A stretch of DNA of 64,000 bases. Source: Cryptobacteroides sp934698975. GTDB taxonomy: Bacteria; Bacteroidota; Bacteroidia; Bacteroidales; UBA932. The notes under the pieces were generated by a model. The model was given only the letters and a program-made list of their open reading frames with translations, made no database searches and was not told where the DNA came from. Where the stretch lies: NCBI GenBank assembly GCA_934698975.1, contig CAKUVR010000003.1:121415-185414 (forward strand), in the 5' to 3' direction. Below, piece by piece: positions 42,783 to 50,753 of the stretch; positions within the stretch are counted from its first letter, which is position 1, and every line of letters begins with the position of its first letter. Both the position numbers and the translations under genes were made by a program.

Positions 42783-42932
42783 ATGAAAAAGGATTACGAG
42801 GCTTTCTTGGATAAGATGGGAGTTGAAAGCCTCAACGATAGAATGATGGTTATAAACTATGTAAAAGACTTGTTTGAGATAGCCACAATTGAAATAATGA
42901 ATAATCAAGGAAACGATGATAGATTACAGTAA
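42783..42932 (+). CDS. 49-residue helical protein overlapping the recombinase start
   Basis: MKKDYEAFLDKMGVESLNDR followed by MMVINYVKDLFEIATIEIMN. It looks like a small helical protein. Its last 17 nt overlap the start of the recombinase (ATG at 42916) in another frame, a layout typical of translational coupling. No family recognised. Confidence 0.45.
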   Translation: MKKDYEAFLDKMGVESLNDRMMVINYVKDLFEIATIEIMNNQGNDDRLQ

Positions 42933-44424
42933 CATAAGAAAAGGTAACCACTGCATAATTTGGACAAGGGTATCAAGCAAGTATCAGGAGGATAATGGAG
43001 GCAGTCTTGACACTCAAAAGGAATTGTGTGAGGAATATGCAAAGACGCATAATTTGGCGGTGACAAAATATTTTGGAGGGCAGCACGAAAGTGCCAAGAC
43101 ACCGGGAAAATTGGTGACTGAGATGACTGCCTATGTGAAAAAGCATACAGAGGTCGCTACGGTCTTGATTTCGGAATTCGACGTTTGGCAGGCTACAAAG
43201 ATGCTGGAGGATATGCGCACTTTAGGCATCATTGTGATTGCCGTGAAATATGGCACGGACACAAGGACAAAAGAGGGAATGATGATGGCTCAACAGATGC
43301 TTTCGATGGCACAGTGGGATAATCAGAATCGTACAGATAAGTTTGTCGGTGGTCGCCAAGGTTGTCTTCGGAGTGGAGCTTGGTGTGAGAAAGCCCCTTT
43401 GGGGTATCGCAAAGAGGGGAAAAGCCGTAATACTTGGTGTTACCTGAATGATGATGGAAAACTCCTTAAAAAGGCGTTCAAATGGAAACTGGGAGGGATG
43501 TCCAACGCTGAAATTTTATCCAGATTGTCTATGATGGGATTGGAAATTTCAAAGCAGGAATTACATAAGATTTTGGTCAATCCATTCTATGCCGGGAAGA
43601 TTACGCATAAACTGATAAACTATGAAATGGTGGATGGACAGATAGAACCGGCGGTGTCATATCCCAACTTTTTAAGGGTTCAAGAGATATTGTCGGGCAA
43701 GACTGGGAAATATACCCACAAAAAGTATAACGAAGAATGCCCGTTGGTCAAATACGTGCTTTGTGGAGAGGATGAAACGCCATTCACGGCTTATTCAAGG
43801 CGCAAGAATGATAAGGTTTATTACTACTATAAATGCAATAAGATAGGGTGTAAGACAAACGTATCTGCAACGGAGATGCACAACAAATATGAAGACTTGT
43901 TGCCTGGGTATGACCTATCAAAGAATATGTTGATGAACTTTTCAGACTTGTTGAAAGAATCATTCGAGGGCGTTTCAAAAGAGCAAGAGGAAAGCCGGAG
44001 CCAGTACAAGAAACAGTTGTCTCAACTTGAAAAGAACATTAAGGCAGTCAAGACACGACACGCCATAGGTGAGGTCTCTAATGAGGACTATGCCGAGATA
44101 ATGAAAGATTTCAATGAGCGTAGGGATGAAATCCTGCTGAACTTGGAAAATGTCGGGAATAATTTATCGAACTTTGAGAAAGTCATCCCTTTGATAATCG
44201 CAAAGGCTTCTGATTTAAGAAGTTTGTGGAGAGACGGGAGCTATGAGACCAAGCGTAAAATCGAATATCTTGTCTATCCGAACGGAATATTTTGGGATAA
44301 GAAAAATCGCAGTTATCGAACCGAAAACAGGAACTCTGTTTTTGATTTATTGGACGGATTTTCAGTGGGTTATGAGAATGAAATAAGGACAGCCTCTGAT
44401 GAAGCTGTCCCCTTGTGCGGGTGA
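42916..44424 (+). CDS. large serine recombinase, catalytic arginines atypical
   Basis: 502 residues. Resolvase domain with the nucleophile motif WTRVSS (R18, S20) and SLDTQKELCEEYAK; recombinase domain from GAWCEKAPLGYRKEG (about 152) through ILVNPFYAGKITH; a reduced zinc ribbon (VLCGED ... YKCNKIGCK) and a coiled-coil region near 355-410. At 89-93, where such enzymes carry DRxxR, it reads DVWQA, so both arginines are missing and activity is doubtful. The last codons (AVPLCG, TGA) lie in the att core and run into the 3' end of tRNA-Leu on the other strand. Integration therefore appears to have replaced its original C-terminal tail. Confidence 0.85.
   Translation: MIDYSNIRKGNHCIIWTRVSSKYQEDNGGSLDTQKELCEEYAKTHNLAVTKYFGGQHESAKTPGKLVTEMTAYVKKHTEVATVLISEFDVWQATKMLEDMRTLGIIVIAVKYGTDTRTKEGMMMAQQMLSMAQWDNQNRTDKFVGGRQGCLRSGAWCEKAPLGYRKEGKSRNTWCYLNDDGKLLKKAFKWKLGGMSNAEILSRLSMMGLEISKQELHKILVNPFYAGKITHKLINYEMVDGQIEPAVSYPNFLRVQEILSGKTGKYTHKKYNEECPLVKYVLCGEDETPFTAYSRRKNDKVYYYYKCNKIGCKTNVSATEMHNKYEDLLPGYDLSKNMLMNFSDLLKESFEGVSKEQEESRSQYKKQLSQLEKNIKAVKTRHAIGEVSNEDYAEIMKDFNERRDEILLNLENVGNNLSNFEKVIPLIIAKASDLRSLWRDGSYETKRKIEYLVYPNGIFWDKKNRSYRTENRNSVFDLLDGFSVGYENEIRTASDEAVPLCG
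44405..44420. other. att-like direct repeat, copy 3, at the tRNA-Leu 3' end
   Basis: CTGTCCCCTTGTGCGG, with TGCGG being the first bases (3' end) of the minus-strand tRNA. The hairpin just left of it (GGACAGCCTC/GAAGCTGTCC, 44390-44410) serves as the tRNA terminator and at the same time encodes the recombinase C-terminus. Confidence 0.65.
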
Positions 44425-44495
44425 AGGGACTCGAACCCATACGCTTGCGCACCAGATCCTAAGTCTGGCTTGTCTACCAATTTCAACACACCCGC
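44416..44495 (-). tRNA. tRNA-Leu (anticodon TAG)
   Basis: 80 nt. Acceptor stem GCGGGTG/CACCCGC with discriminator A; anticodon arm CCAGA-CTTAGGA-TCTGG gives anticodon TAG (reads CUA). The T-loop is TTCGAGT, and the variable arm is short for a class II tRNA. CCA is not encoded; CAAGG follows. It is the integration target of the island on its left. Confidence 0.88.
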
Positions 44496-44590
44496 AAGGC
44501 CTTTCGGCGGGGGAATCTAGATGATGATAGGGATTCCGCAGGGAGGTCGGGCGATTGGAAGCTGCCTTCGCTCCGAGTCCGAAAGGATTG

Positions 44591-44598
44591 CAAAGATA
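44591..44598 (-). promoter_or_regulatory. -7 promoter element likely for tRNA-Leu (TATCTTTG)
   Basis: Minus-strand TATCTTTG about 95 nt upstream of the tRNA 5' end. The rest of 44496-44729 holds nothing else I can support. Confidence 0.5.
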
Positions 44599-44729
44599 AC
44601 TGAAATCTGTTAATATTCAAATATTATTTGCCGGTTTGACATGATGATCACTCCGGCTGCCTTTGCGACCGACTGAGATTATCTGCAAGGAATGTTGTTC
44701 CTGCAAGTTCGGCGACCAGCATAGTTGGG

Positions 44730-47700
44730 CTATTGTCCAGCATCGTCGGCGTTGGTTGCGACCTTCTCAAGAACAGCGAGAGCCTTCTTCTCATCGGCGG
44801 AAAGGTCTTCGGTCAGAGTGGAGGAATAGTCAATCTCTTTCTTCTTGTTCTCTATGGCCTCCTGGGACAATTCTGTTTGCTTGAGTGCCTGCTCCACGCC
44901 TTTCTCGAATATGTTGTGTATGGCGTTTGTGAGGTTCAGCGTCAGGCTGTTGACCTGATCGTCGAACAGAGGGATGTTGCGGCTCTTGTATTTTGTCTTG
45001 CCGAGTTTCCATTTCCAGTCGTCGAACGAGCCGTTGAGGTTGATGCCGAACTTGAACGGGACAGGGGATTTGAGGGCGGAGAGATGGTACTTGAACTTCT
45101 GGTCGAACCCTTGTAGGCCGCTTGCCGCTATCGAGTAGCGGTCGATGTTCAAAAGGAACGGAAATATCTCCAACTGGTTGTCCTTGATGATGCCTCTGAT
45201 GGACAAAGATTCGATGTGTGTGGAATCTTTATCTTTGAACATCAATGTTTTGCGAAGTTTATTCAAATCCTCGCTCTCGGACAGGGAAAGATCCTTGCCG
45301 TCAATCTTCACTATTCCGCTCAAAGTTGGAATCACAATATTCATGGATGTGTCGATCGCGCTTGTGGCGGCTATCTCGCAGTCGAGAAGTCCCTTGAAAG
45401 ACTTGAGCATCGGCACAATGCTGTCCACGGCAGGGAAGAGTTGGATGACTTTCTCCGCCGTGATGCCGGCCAGGGTGAGGTCGAAACCGGCTTTGAGGTC
45501 TTTCTTGGTGCGGGTGGAGTAGAATCCTTCCAGATAGACATCGCCCATATTCGTCGTGGCCAATGTGTTGGTGGCCTGAAGGCAGCGTTCCTTCATCACA
45601 AGGTCGGAGGCGACCCACGTTGTCTCAAGATTTGAATATCTGATCTTGTTCGCAGCCAATGAGACCTTGGCGTTGAGGTTGGCCGGCAGTACGATAAGTG
45701 ATGTCGTGACGGTGGTGTCTGTGGCTGTCTGCTCCTTGACCGAATTGAGGTAATCATCGTCGTCAACGCTAGAGAGCGCGGTGTTGTGGCCTGAAGGAGT
45801 GAAGTTCTTTCCGGAGTTGAGGGCTATGAGAATCTCGTTCACGTCAATCACGTCCGAGGATATTCCAAGATCCAGATTTAGTCTGCCTTTGCCGGTTGTG
45901 AGGAGCCTTTTCAGACCTGAAAGCCGACCTTTGGCTGAAATGTCGGACGCTCCTGACCTCAGCGACAATTCTTTCAGGTCGATTCTGTTGTTGGAGAAAC
46001 TTCCGCTGAATCCGGTGATTTTGTTGTCAAGAGGATAGTACGGCGAGATGACAATGCCTTCTGCCAGATTGATGTCTCCGGTGATGTCCCAGTTCTTGAC
46101 ATAGTCCACGATTGATTCTCCAAGCTGGATCCTGATGTCGTTCTTCTCGAAATCCTTCTCGGAAAGATAGTCCGGCAAGTCGGCTCCGGTACGTCTGCTG
46201 AACGCTTTCCGGAACAGAGAATCTCTTTTGACTCCAGGATAAACCCTTTGCAATGAGTCCAGAAGATGTCTCCGCCGGATCTGTCTCTCGACTGAATTCG
46301 GATGCGCTGCTACGGCCAGTCTTGCATCCTGTACGGAGAACCGGTTGACACCTTCCCGAAGCGTTATCTTCTTGTTCTTGCTGGACAGACTGAGGAAAGG
46401 CACGGTGTGCTTGCCAATCAGATTCTGACTCAGTTTGAATGTGTTGGCGGAACCGATCGCGCCGACGAAGCACGAGTCAAGATCCATCATCCCGATTGAA
46501 GAGATGTCCAGATGGCCGTGAAGCGGGTGTCTGTCCGGTTTCCCGGCCATGGGCTCTTCCGCATTATGGGCAGACAGGCTCATGCCTGTGCCGCGGATGA
46601 AGGTCGATTTGCCATATTCAGCGAGCACGCTGTCAACCGCGACCACCAGACCGGAGTGCTTGTGACTGTGCTCTCCGTGCCCGTCATGATCATCCTCGTC
46701 ATGGCTGTACGTGCCGAGGCTGATGTCCGTGTGGCCGATGTAGGCGAACAATGTGTCTTTCGGAATGCTGATCTGGATTCCGTTGCTCTCCAGAAGCCCC
46801 TCAAGCCCGATTTCCGAGAAGTTGAACAAATCCAGTTGGGAAAGCCGGAATCCTCCCTCAATGATGCCTTCGAGGTCTCCGTGGGCGGTCAGGCCGAGGC
46901 TGTCAGGAAGATACGTGGCTAAAGAATCCAGTACGAAATGGAGGTCTGAACTGATTTCGAACAGAGGGTCTCCTCCCAGCAAATCATCCGCCGTGCCACT
47001 CAACGTCACTTTCATTCCGCCTACACTGAAGCAGAAATCCGGAATCTCGGCGCTCAGTTTCCCGTCATCGCTCTTTGCCGTTATGTCCAGATCGAACCGT
47101 CCGTCACCGTCGATTCCTTCCCATCCGATCTTGGAATCCGGCACTTGAAGCTGCATGGAAAGAGGGGGAAGTTTTCCGGTACTTTTGTCGTAGGAACCAT
47201 CACATGAGGCTTTTACAGAGAGCAACGCGTCGGTGCGCAATTTTTTCAGGATCGGAAAGTTCTTTCCGAAAAATTCGGCGAGTTCACTGACAGAGGCTTT
47301 TTCCGTCGCCAAGGACGCTTTTATCAGAATGTCTTTCCCAGAGAAGTCGGCCTTTCCGCTGGCTGTCAACCCTAAGGTCGCGGCATGCGCCTTCATATTC
47401 TCCACCGTCACCCGTTTTTTGTCAAGTTCCGGGAATATGTCCCCTTTGATCTCGACGGGAATCGACATCCTGCCGGACGAACTCAATCCCAGAAACAGAC
47501 GGGATGAAAGGTCCACATCAAAGTGCCCTATGCGCTCTTTGATTCCAAGCCGCTCAACACCAATGGCCACCGTGTCAGCCGGAAGCCGTCCCGCCACAAA
47601 TAGCGAGTCCATCTCCAGACTCACCCTCCCGATCTTACCTCTCCTTGCGTTGTAATGACCTTTCGCGGTCAGGTTTTTCAGGGATATGCAGCCGAATATG

Positions 47701-48302
47701 GTGTCAGAGGGGTTCGTGTAGACAACGAACGGCCTCCCGTCCAGACTAACCTTGCCGATGGAGATTGGGGGCAGCGTGCCGGACGTAGTGTCATTGTCTT
47801 CCTTGGCGGAACCATCTCCGAACATCTTCCAGTTCGCCGAGGTCGAATCGTACTGGCGGGCGAAAATCCTTGGGTGATCCAGCATCGCATGGCGGATCCG
47901 TATTCTGCCGGCCACCGCCGCAAGGTAATTGACTGAAATTGACAACTTTCTGAAATGCGCCAAAGTGTCGGCCGCTTCTCCGCGACCAGAGTCGAGCAGG
48001 TAGCCTCCCGGGGCATCAAGCGAGTCGAAGGCCGAGAACCTGTCGTGAGGGTAGGTGATGGAAAAATTGTCTATCGTGACGTTGAGGTTCGGAAAGCTCC
48101 TGAACATGGAAGCCTTGATGCCGGAGAACGAGACGTCCCCGTCAACATATTCCTTGGCTGCGTCATTGACGATGCGTGCCAGCACTTTGGAATTCAACGC
48201 GATCTGCAGGACGATGACCACCACCGCCCATATTCCCAAAAACGCCCACAGCACCGGTTTCAGCCAGCGCCATGGTCCACGTTTGAAGATTTCCTTTTTC
48301 AT
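44730..48302 (-). CDS. AsmA-family large inner-membrane-anchored protein
   Basis: 1190 residues from ATG at 48302 (MKKEIFKRGPWRWLKPVLWA); the longer frame would run through a terminator and is rejected. One N-terminal membrane helix, then the AsmA start VNDAAKEYVDGDVSFSGIKASMFRSFPNLNVTIDNFSI. The bulk is repetitive beta-rich bridge-like domains, with a His/Asp-rich loop (HDEDDHDGHGEHSHKHSG) that may bind metal. The end has LKSPVPFKFGINLNGSFDDWKWKLGKTKYK. AsmA/TamB-type proteins are thought to carry phospholipids across the periplasm. A TATATTTG element sits 6 nt before the ATG. Confidence 0.85.
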   Translation of the reverse strand: MKKEIFKRGPWRWLKPVLWAFLGIWAVVVIVLQIALNSKVLARIVNDAAKEYVDGDVSFSGIKASMFRSFPNLNVTIDNFSITYPHDRFSAFDSLDAPGGYLLDSGRGEAADTLAHFRKLSISVNYLAAVAGRIRIRHAMLDHPRIFARQYDSTSANWKMFGDGSAKEDNDTTSGTLPPISIGKVSLDGRPFVVYTNPSDTIFGCISLKNLTAKGHYNARRGKIGRVSLEMDSLFVAGRLPADTVAIGVERLGIKERIGHFDVDLSSRLFLGLSSSGRMSIPVEIKGDIFPELDKKRVTVENMKAHAATLGLTASGKADFSGKDILIKASLATEKASVSELAEFFGKNFPILKKLRTDALLSVKASCDGSYDKSTGKLPPLSMQLQVPDSKIGWEGIDGDGRFDLDITAKSDDGKLSAEIPDFCFSVGGMKVTLSGTADDLLGGDPLFEISSDLHFVLDSLATYLPDSLGLTAHGDLEGIIEGGFRLSQLDLFNFSEIGLEGLLESNGIQISIPKDTLFAYIGHTDISLGTYSHDEDDHDGHGEHSHKHSGLVVAVDSVLAEYGKSTFIRGTGMSLSAHNAEEPMAGKPDRHPLHGHLDISSIGMMDLDSCFVGAIGSANTFKLSQNLIGKHTVPFLSLSSKNKKITLREGVNRFSVQDARLAVAAHPNSVERQIRRRHLLDSLQRVYPGVKRDSLFRKAFSRRTGADLPDYLSEKDFEKNDIRIQLGESIVDYVKNWDITGDINLAEGIVISPYYPLDNKITGFSGSFSNNRIDLKELSLRSGASDISAKGRLSGLKRLLTTGKGRLNLDLGISSDVIDVNEILIALNSGKNFTPSGHNTALSSVDDDDYLNSVKEQTATDTTVTTSLIVLPANLNAKVSLAANKIRYSNLETTWVASDLVMKERCLQATNTLATTNMGDVYLEGFYSTRTKKDLKAGFDLTLAGITAEKVIQLFPAVDSIVPMLKSFKGLLDCEIAATSAIDTSMNIVIPTLSGIVKIDGKDLSLSESEDLNKLRKTLMFKDKDSTHIESLSIRGIIKDNQLEIFPFLLNIDRYSIAASGLQGFDQKFKYHLSALKSPVPFKFGINLNGSFDDWKWKLGKTKYKSRNIPLFDDQVNSLTLNLTNAIHNIFEKGVEQALKQTELSQEAIENKKKEIDYSSTLTEDLSADEKKALAVLEKVATNADDAGQ

Positions 48303-48308
48303 AGTTCG

Positions 48309-48316
48309 CAAATATA
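48309..48316 (-). promoter_or_regulatory. -7 promoter element for the AsmA gene (TATATTTG)
   Basis: Minus-strand TATATTTG, six bases from the ATG; it abuts the T-run of the rpsU terminator. Near-leaderless mRNA expected. Confidence 0.55.
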
Positions 48317-48350
48317 ATAAAAAATCGGACCGCGCTGCTTGGCGGTCCGA
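48317..48350 (-). terminator. rpsU terminator
   Basis: TCGGACCGC (48325-48333) pairs with GCGGTCCGA (48342-48350) around GCTGCTTG; on the minus strand TTTTTTAT follows. It lies 25 nt past the rpsU stop. Confidence 0.85.
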
Positions 48351-48375
48351 CTGGATTTTCATTGTAAGATATTTC

Positions 48376-48570
48376 TTACTGCTCGTCAAGCAACTGGAGG
48401 TGCTGAACGTAGATGGCCTTCAACTTCGCGGCTCTCTTCTTTACGGAAGGCTTCTCGAAGTTCTTGCGGGCGCGGAGCTCGCGGATGGCGCCGGTCTTCT
48501 CGAATTTCCTCTTGAATTTCTTCAGAGCCCTTTCGATGTTCTCGCCTTCCTTGATAGGAACTATGATCAT
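48376..48570 (-). CDS. rpsU: 30S ribosomal protein S21
   Basis: 64 residues: MIIVPIKEGENIERALKKFK, then RARKNFEKPSVKKRAAKLKA, the usual basic S21. An AAGGAGGTGG Shine-Dalgarno lies 14-23 nt before the ATG; in Bacteroidota ribosomes S21 helps occlude the anti-SD, and rpsU genes characteristically keep a strong SD, consistent with autoregulation (known for the phylum; not shown here). Monocistronic between a promoter and a terminator. Confidence 0.95.
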   Translation of the reverse strand: MIIVPIKEGENIERALKKFKRKFEKTGAIRELRARKNFEKPSVKKRAAKLKAIYVQHLQLLDEQ

Positions 48571-48660
48571 AATGCTTTTACCACCTCCTTTTTTCTTAAA
48601 ACTTGGGAATATCCCGGCGATTATGTCCGATAAATTTCCAAGCGCTCTCTAAAGCGGGTG

Positions 48661-48668
48661 CAAAGATA
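48661..48668 (-). promoter_or_regulatory. -7 promoter element for rpsU (TATCTTTG)
   Basis: Minus-strand TATCTTTG followed by CACCCGCTTT, the same downstream sequence as at the rRNA promoter near 63875, hinting at shared growth-rate control. Confidence 0.65.
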
Positions 48669-48680
48669 GGAAAAAAATGT

Positions 48681-48688
48681 TAATTTTG
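48681..48688 (+). promoter_or_regulatory. -7 promoter element for the AAA ATPase gene (TAATTTTG)
   Basis: TAATTTTG, 22 nt before the ATG at 48711 and back to back with the rpsU promoter. Confidence 0.55.
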
Positions 48689-48710
48689 TCAAAACAAAAA
48701 TGTTATTTCG

Positions 48711-49868
48711 ATGGACAGCCCGTTTTTGTACAACAGATATGTGACAGGACAACACTTCATCGGCCGGAAGGAAGATTGTGCCATACTTGGCAACCTTTTG
48801 GCTCAGAGCGAGAATGTGGTGATAGGGGAGCCGTTCGGAGCCGGCAAGAAATCCCTTGTCCACCAAGTTTTCACAAAAATGAAAGTGAACGGTGACAAGT
48901 TCACGGTCGGAGAGATGACAGCCTTGGACATCAGGGAAGGAGAAGAGTTTGTCAAAAGACTCGGAGCCGCTGTCATCCGGCTTGTGGCCTCAACTCCTGA
49001 TGAGTATGAGATGATAGTCTCAAGGCATCTTGAAGGTACACATTTCGTGTTTGACCGTAAAGCGTTCTCGGACATGGACACCATTCTTTCCACAAACTGG
49101 GATCTGGATGACAAGGATCTCAAGGCCGTCCTCAGGCTGCCTTATGCCTTTGCGGCGGAGAGGGGAGAGAAAACGTTCATGATCATCGATGAATTCCAGA
49201 ATCTCGATCTGGCCGATGACGGCGAGCGTATCTTCAGACTGATGGAGGAAGTGATGGATGAAGCCAAGGCGGAAGGTTTGAAGATCTTTTCATATATATT
49301 CATAGGCTCTCAGGTCAATGCGATGGAGGATATATTCATAAAGAGGCATTTCTTCTATCGCCGCGCCACACGGTTGAAACTCGGCAGAGTGGATGAGAGG
49401 GAGATAGTGGAGCACATCATCAAGGGCTTCCTCGCGAGCGGAAAGGTCATCGACAGAGACCTGATCAGCGGAGCCTGCCGTCTGTTCAAATGCAACCTCT
49501 TTTACATCAATCATTTCACGTCTATCTGCGACTCTTTGTCGAAAGGCTACATAATGGAACCGGTCCTGCTGGAGGCTTTGGCTACCGTCATCGCCATCAA
49601 CCGCGGCCGCTTCATCTCGATGATGAACGACCTCACCACGTTTCAGGTCAGTCTGCTCAAGGCTGTCATCGACGGCTATTCCAAATTCAGCACGGCTGAG
49701 GTTATCCGGAAATATTCCCTGAACTCGTCCGCCAATGTGCGCCGCCTCAAGGACGCTCTGATGAAGAAGGAAATCTTGACTTTTGTAGGTGAGGACGCGA
49801 AACCGGTGATCCTCGACCCTCTGTTCGAGTACTGGCTCAGAAACTACTATTTCAAAAAGAATCAATAA
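48711..49868 (+). CDS. AAA-family ATPase (archaeal-ATPase-like)
   Basis: 385 residues. N-terminal YVTGQHFIGRKEDCAILGNLL, Walker A VVIGEPFGAGKKSLVH (GAGKKS at about 43-48), Walker B TFMIIDEFQNLDL near 155, sensor region YIFIGSQVNAMEDIF, and a C-terminal winged-helix part (FSTAEVIRKYSLNSSANVRRLKDALMKKEIL) ending FEYWLRNYY. This is the ATPase_2 (PF01637) type, often of unknown client. The gene is followed closely by the sirtuin gene, but I see no sign that they work together. Confidence 0.8.
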   Translation: MDSPFLYNRYVTGQHFIGRKEDCAILGNLLAQSENVVIGEPFGAGKKSLVHQVFTKMKVNGDKFTVGEMTALDIREGEEFVKRLGAAVIRLVASTPDEYEMIVSRHLEGTHFVFDRKAFSDMDTILSTNWDLDDKDLKAVLRLPYAFAAERGEKTFMIIDEFQNLDLADDGERIFRLMEEVMDEAKAEGLKIFSYIFIGSQVNAMEDIFIKRHFFYRRATRLKLGRVDEREIVEHIIKGFLASGKVIDRDLISGACRLFKCNLFYINHFTSICDSLSKGYIMEPVLLEALATVIAINRGRFISMMNDLTTFQVSLLKAVIDGYSKFSTAEVIRKYSLNSSANVRRLKDALMKKEILTFVGEDAKPVILDPLFEYWLRNYYFKKNQ

Positions 49869-49901
49869 TTTACGAATATCCTATCTCGCAGTGGGCTTTA
49901 G

Positions 49902-50657
49902 ATGACTGCCGGCAAGATGAAACGGAGAAATGAATATATGAACTCAGCGAAAAAGAAAATCGCCGTCCTGACGGGTGCCGGGGTGAGCGCCGAGAGCGGC
50001 CTCAGCACGTTCCGTGGCAACAACGGCCTTTGGGGTGAATATGACCCCGAAGAGGTCGCATCGGTCCAGGGTTGGTACCGCAACCGGGAACTGGTCCTGA
50101 ATTTCTACAATGGTCTGCGCAAGAGGCTCAGCGAGGTGAAACCGAACGCCGCCCATTACGCCATCGCCGACCTTGAGAAGGAATATTCAGTGACGGTCAT
50201 CACCCAGAACGTTGACAATCTGCACGAAAGGGCCGGAAGCACAAGGGTTCTGCACCTCCACGGCGAGGCCACGAAGGTGCGTCCCGAGGACGGTGAATAT
50301 GACCGGACATATTCAGAGAAAGAGGTCATCGACATTGGATACGGCGAGATTCATCTTGGGGACAAGGCTCCGAACGGCAGCCAGTTGCGTCCGCACATCG
50401 TCTTCTTCGGCGAGGCTGTCCCGAACATCGAGAAGGCCATCGACATCGTCTCCGCCGCTGACATCATGCTGATTGTCGGCACGTCCCTGAACGTTTACCC
50501 TGCCGCGGGCCTGTACCGCTATGCCTCCAACGGAGTCCCGATTTACTTGATTGATCCCGAAGACGTCGCTGTCCATGATCCGCGCATCACGCATATCCGT
50601 GAGGTCGCCACGAAGGGCATGGAGACATTCCGCGGTTTGCTGTCGGAGTCCAAGTAA
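49902..50657 (+). CDS. Sir2-family NAD-dependent deacylase without zinc cysteines
   Basis: 251 residues from ATG at 49902, or 239 from ATG at 49938 (MNSAKKKIAVLTGAGVSAES). NAD-site motifs: TGAGVSAESGLSTFRG, ITQNVDNLHERAG, catalytic His in VLHLHGEATKVR, and VGTSLNVYPAAGLYRY. The zinc module normally has four cysteines; here the segment between HLHGE and FGEAVPN contains none and is short. The acyl-specificity region reads FYNGLRKR instead of the FYNARRR of E. coli CobB. Probably a cytosolic protein deacylase of the zinc-less type. Confidence 0.87.
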   Translation: MTAGKMKRRNEYMNSAKKKIAVLTGAGVSAESGLSTFRGNNGLWGEYDPEEVASVQGWYRNRELVLNFYNGLRKRLSEVKPNAAHYAIADLEKEYSVTVITQNVDNLHERAGSTRVLHLHGEATKVRPEDGEYDRTYSEKEVIDIGYGEIHLGDKAPNGSQLRPHIVFFGEAVPNIEKAIDIVSAADIMLIVGTSLNVYPAAGLYRYASNGVPIYLIDPEDVAVHDPRITHIREVATKGMETFRGLLSESK

Positions 50658-50725
50658 AGTGGATGTCAGACATTTGGCAAGATGCCGTCATTGCCAGTCG
50701 AAACCGGCGTTTTCAGACAAATCGT

Positions 50726-50733
50726 TATATTTG
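50726..50733 (+). promoter_or_regulatory. -7 promoter element for the M48 gene (TATATTTG)
   Basis: TATATTTG, 20 nt before the ATG at 50754, supporting the lipoprotein start. Confidence 0.6.
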
Positions 50734-50753
50734 CATATTCAAATCAAAAAATC

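Noticed and set aside
48711..50657. AAA ATPase plus Sir2 as a phage-defence pair
   Set aside because: The sirtuin is a stand-alone CobB-like enzyme and the ATPase is of a common chromosomal type; the surroundings are core genes.
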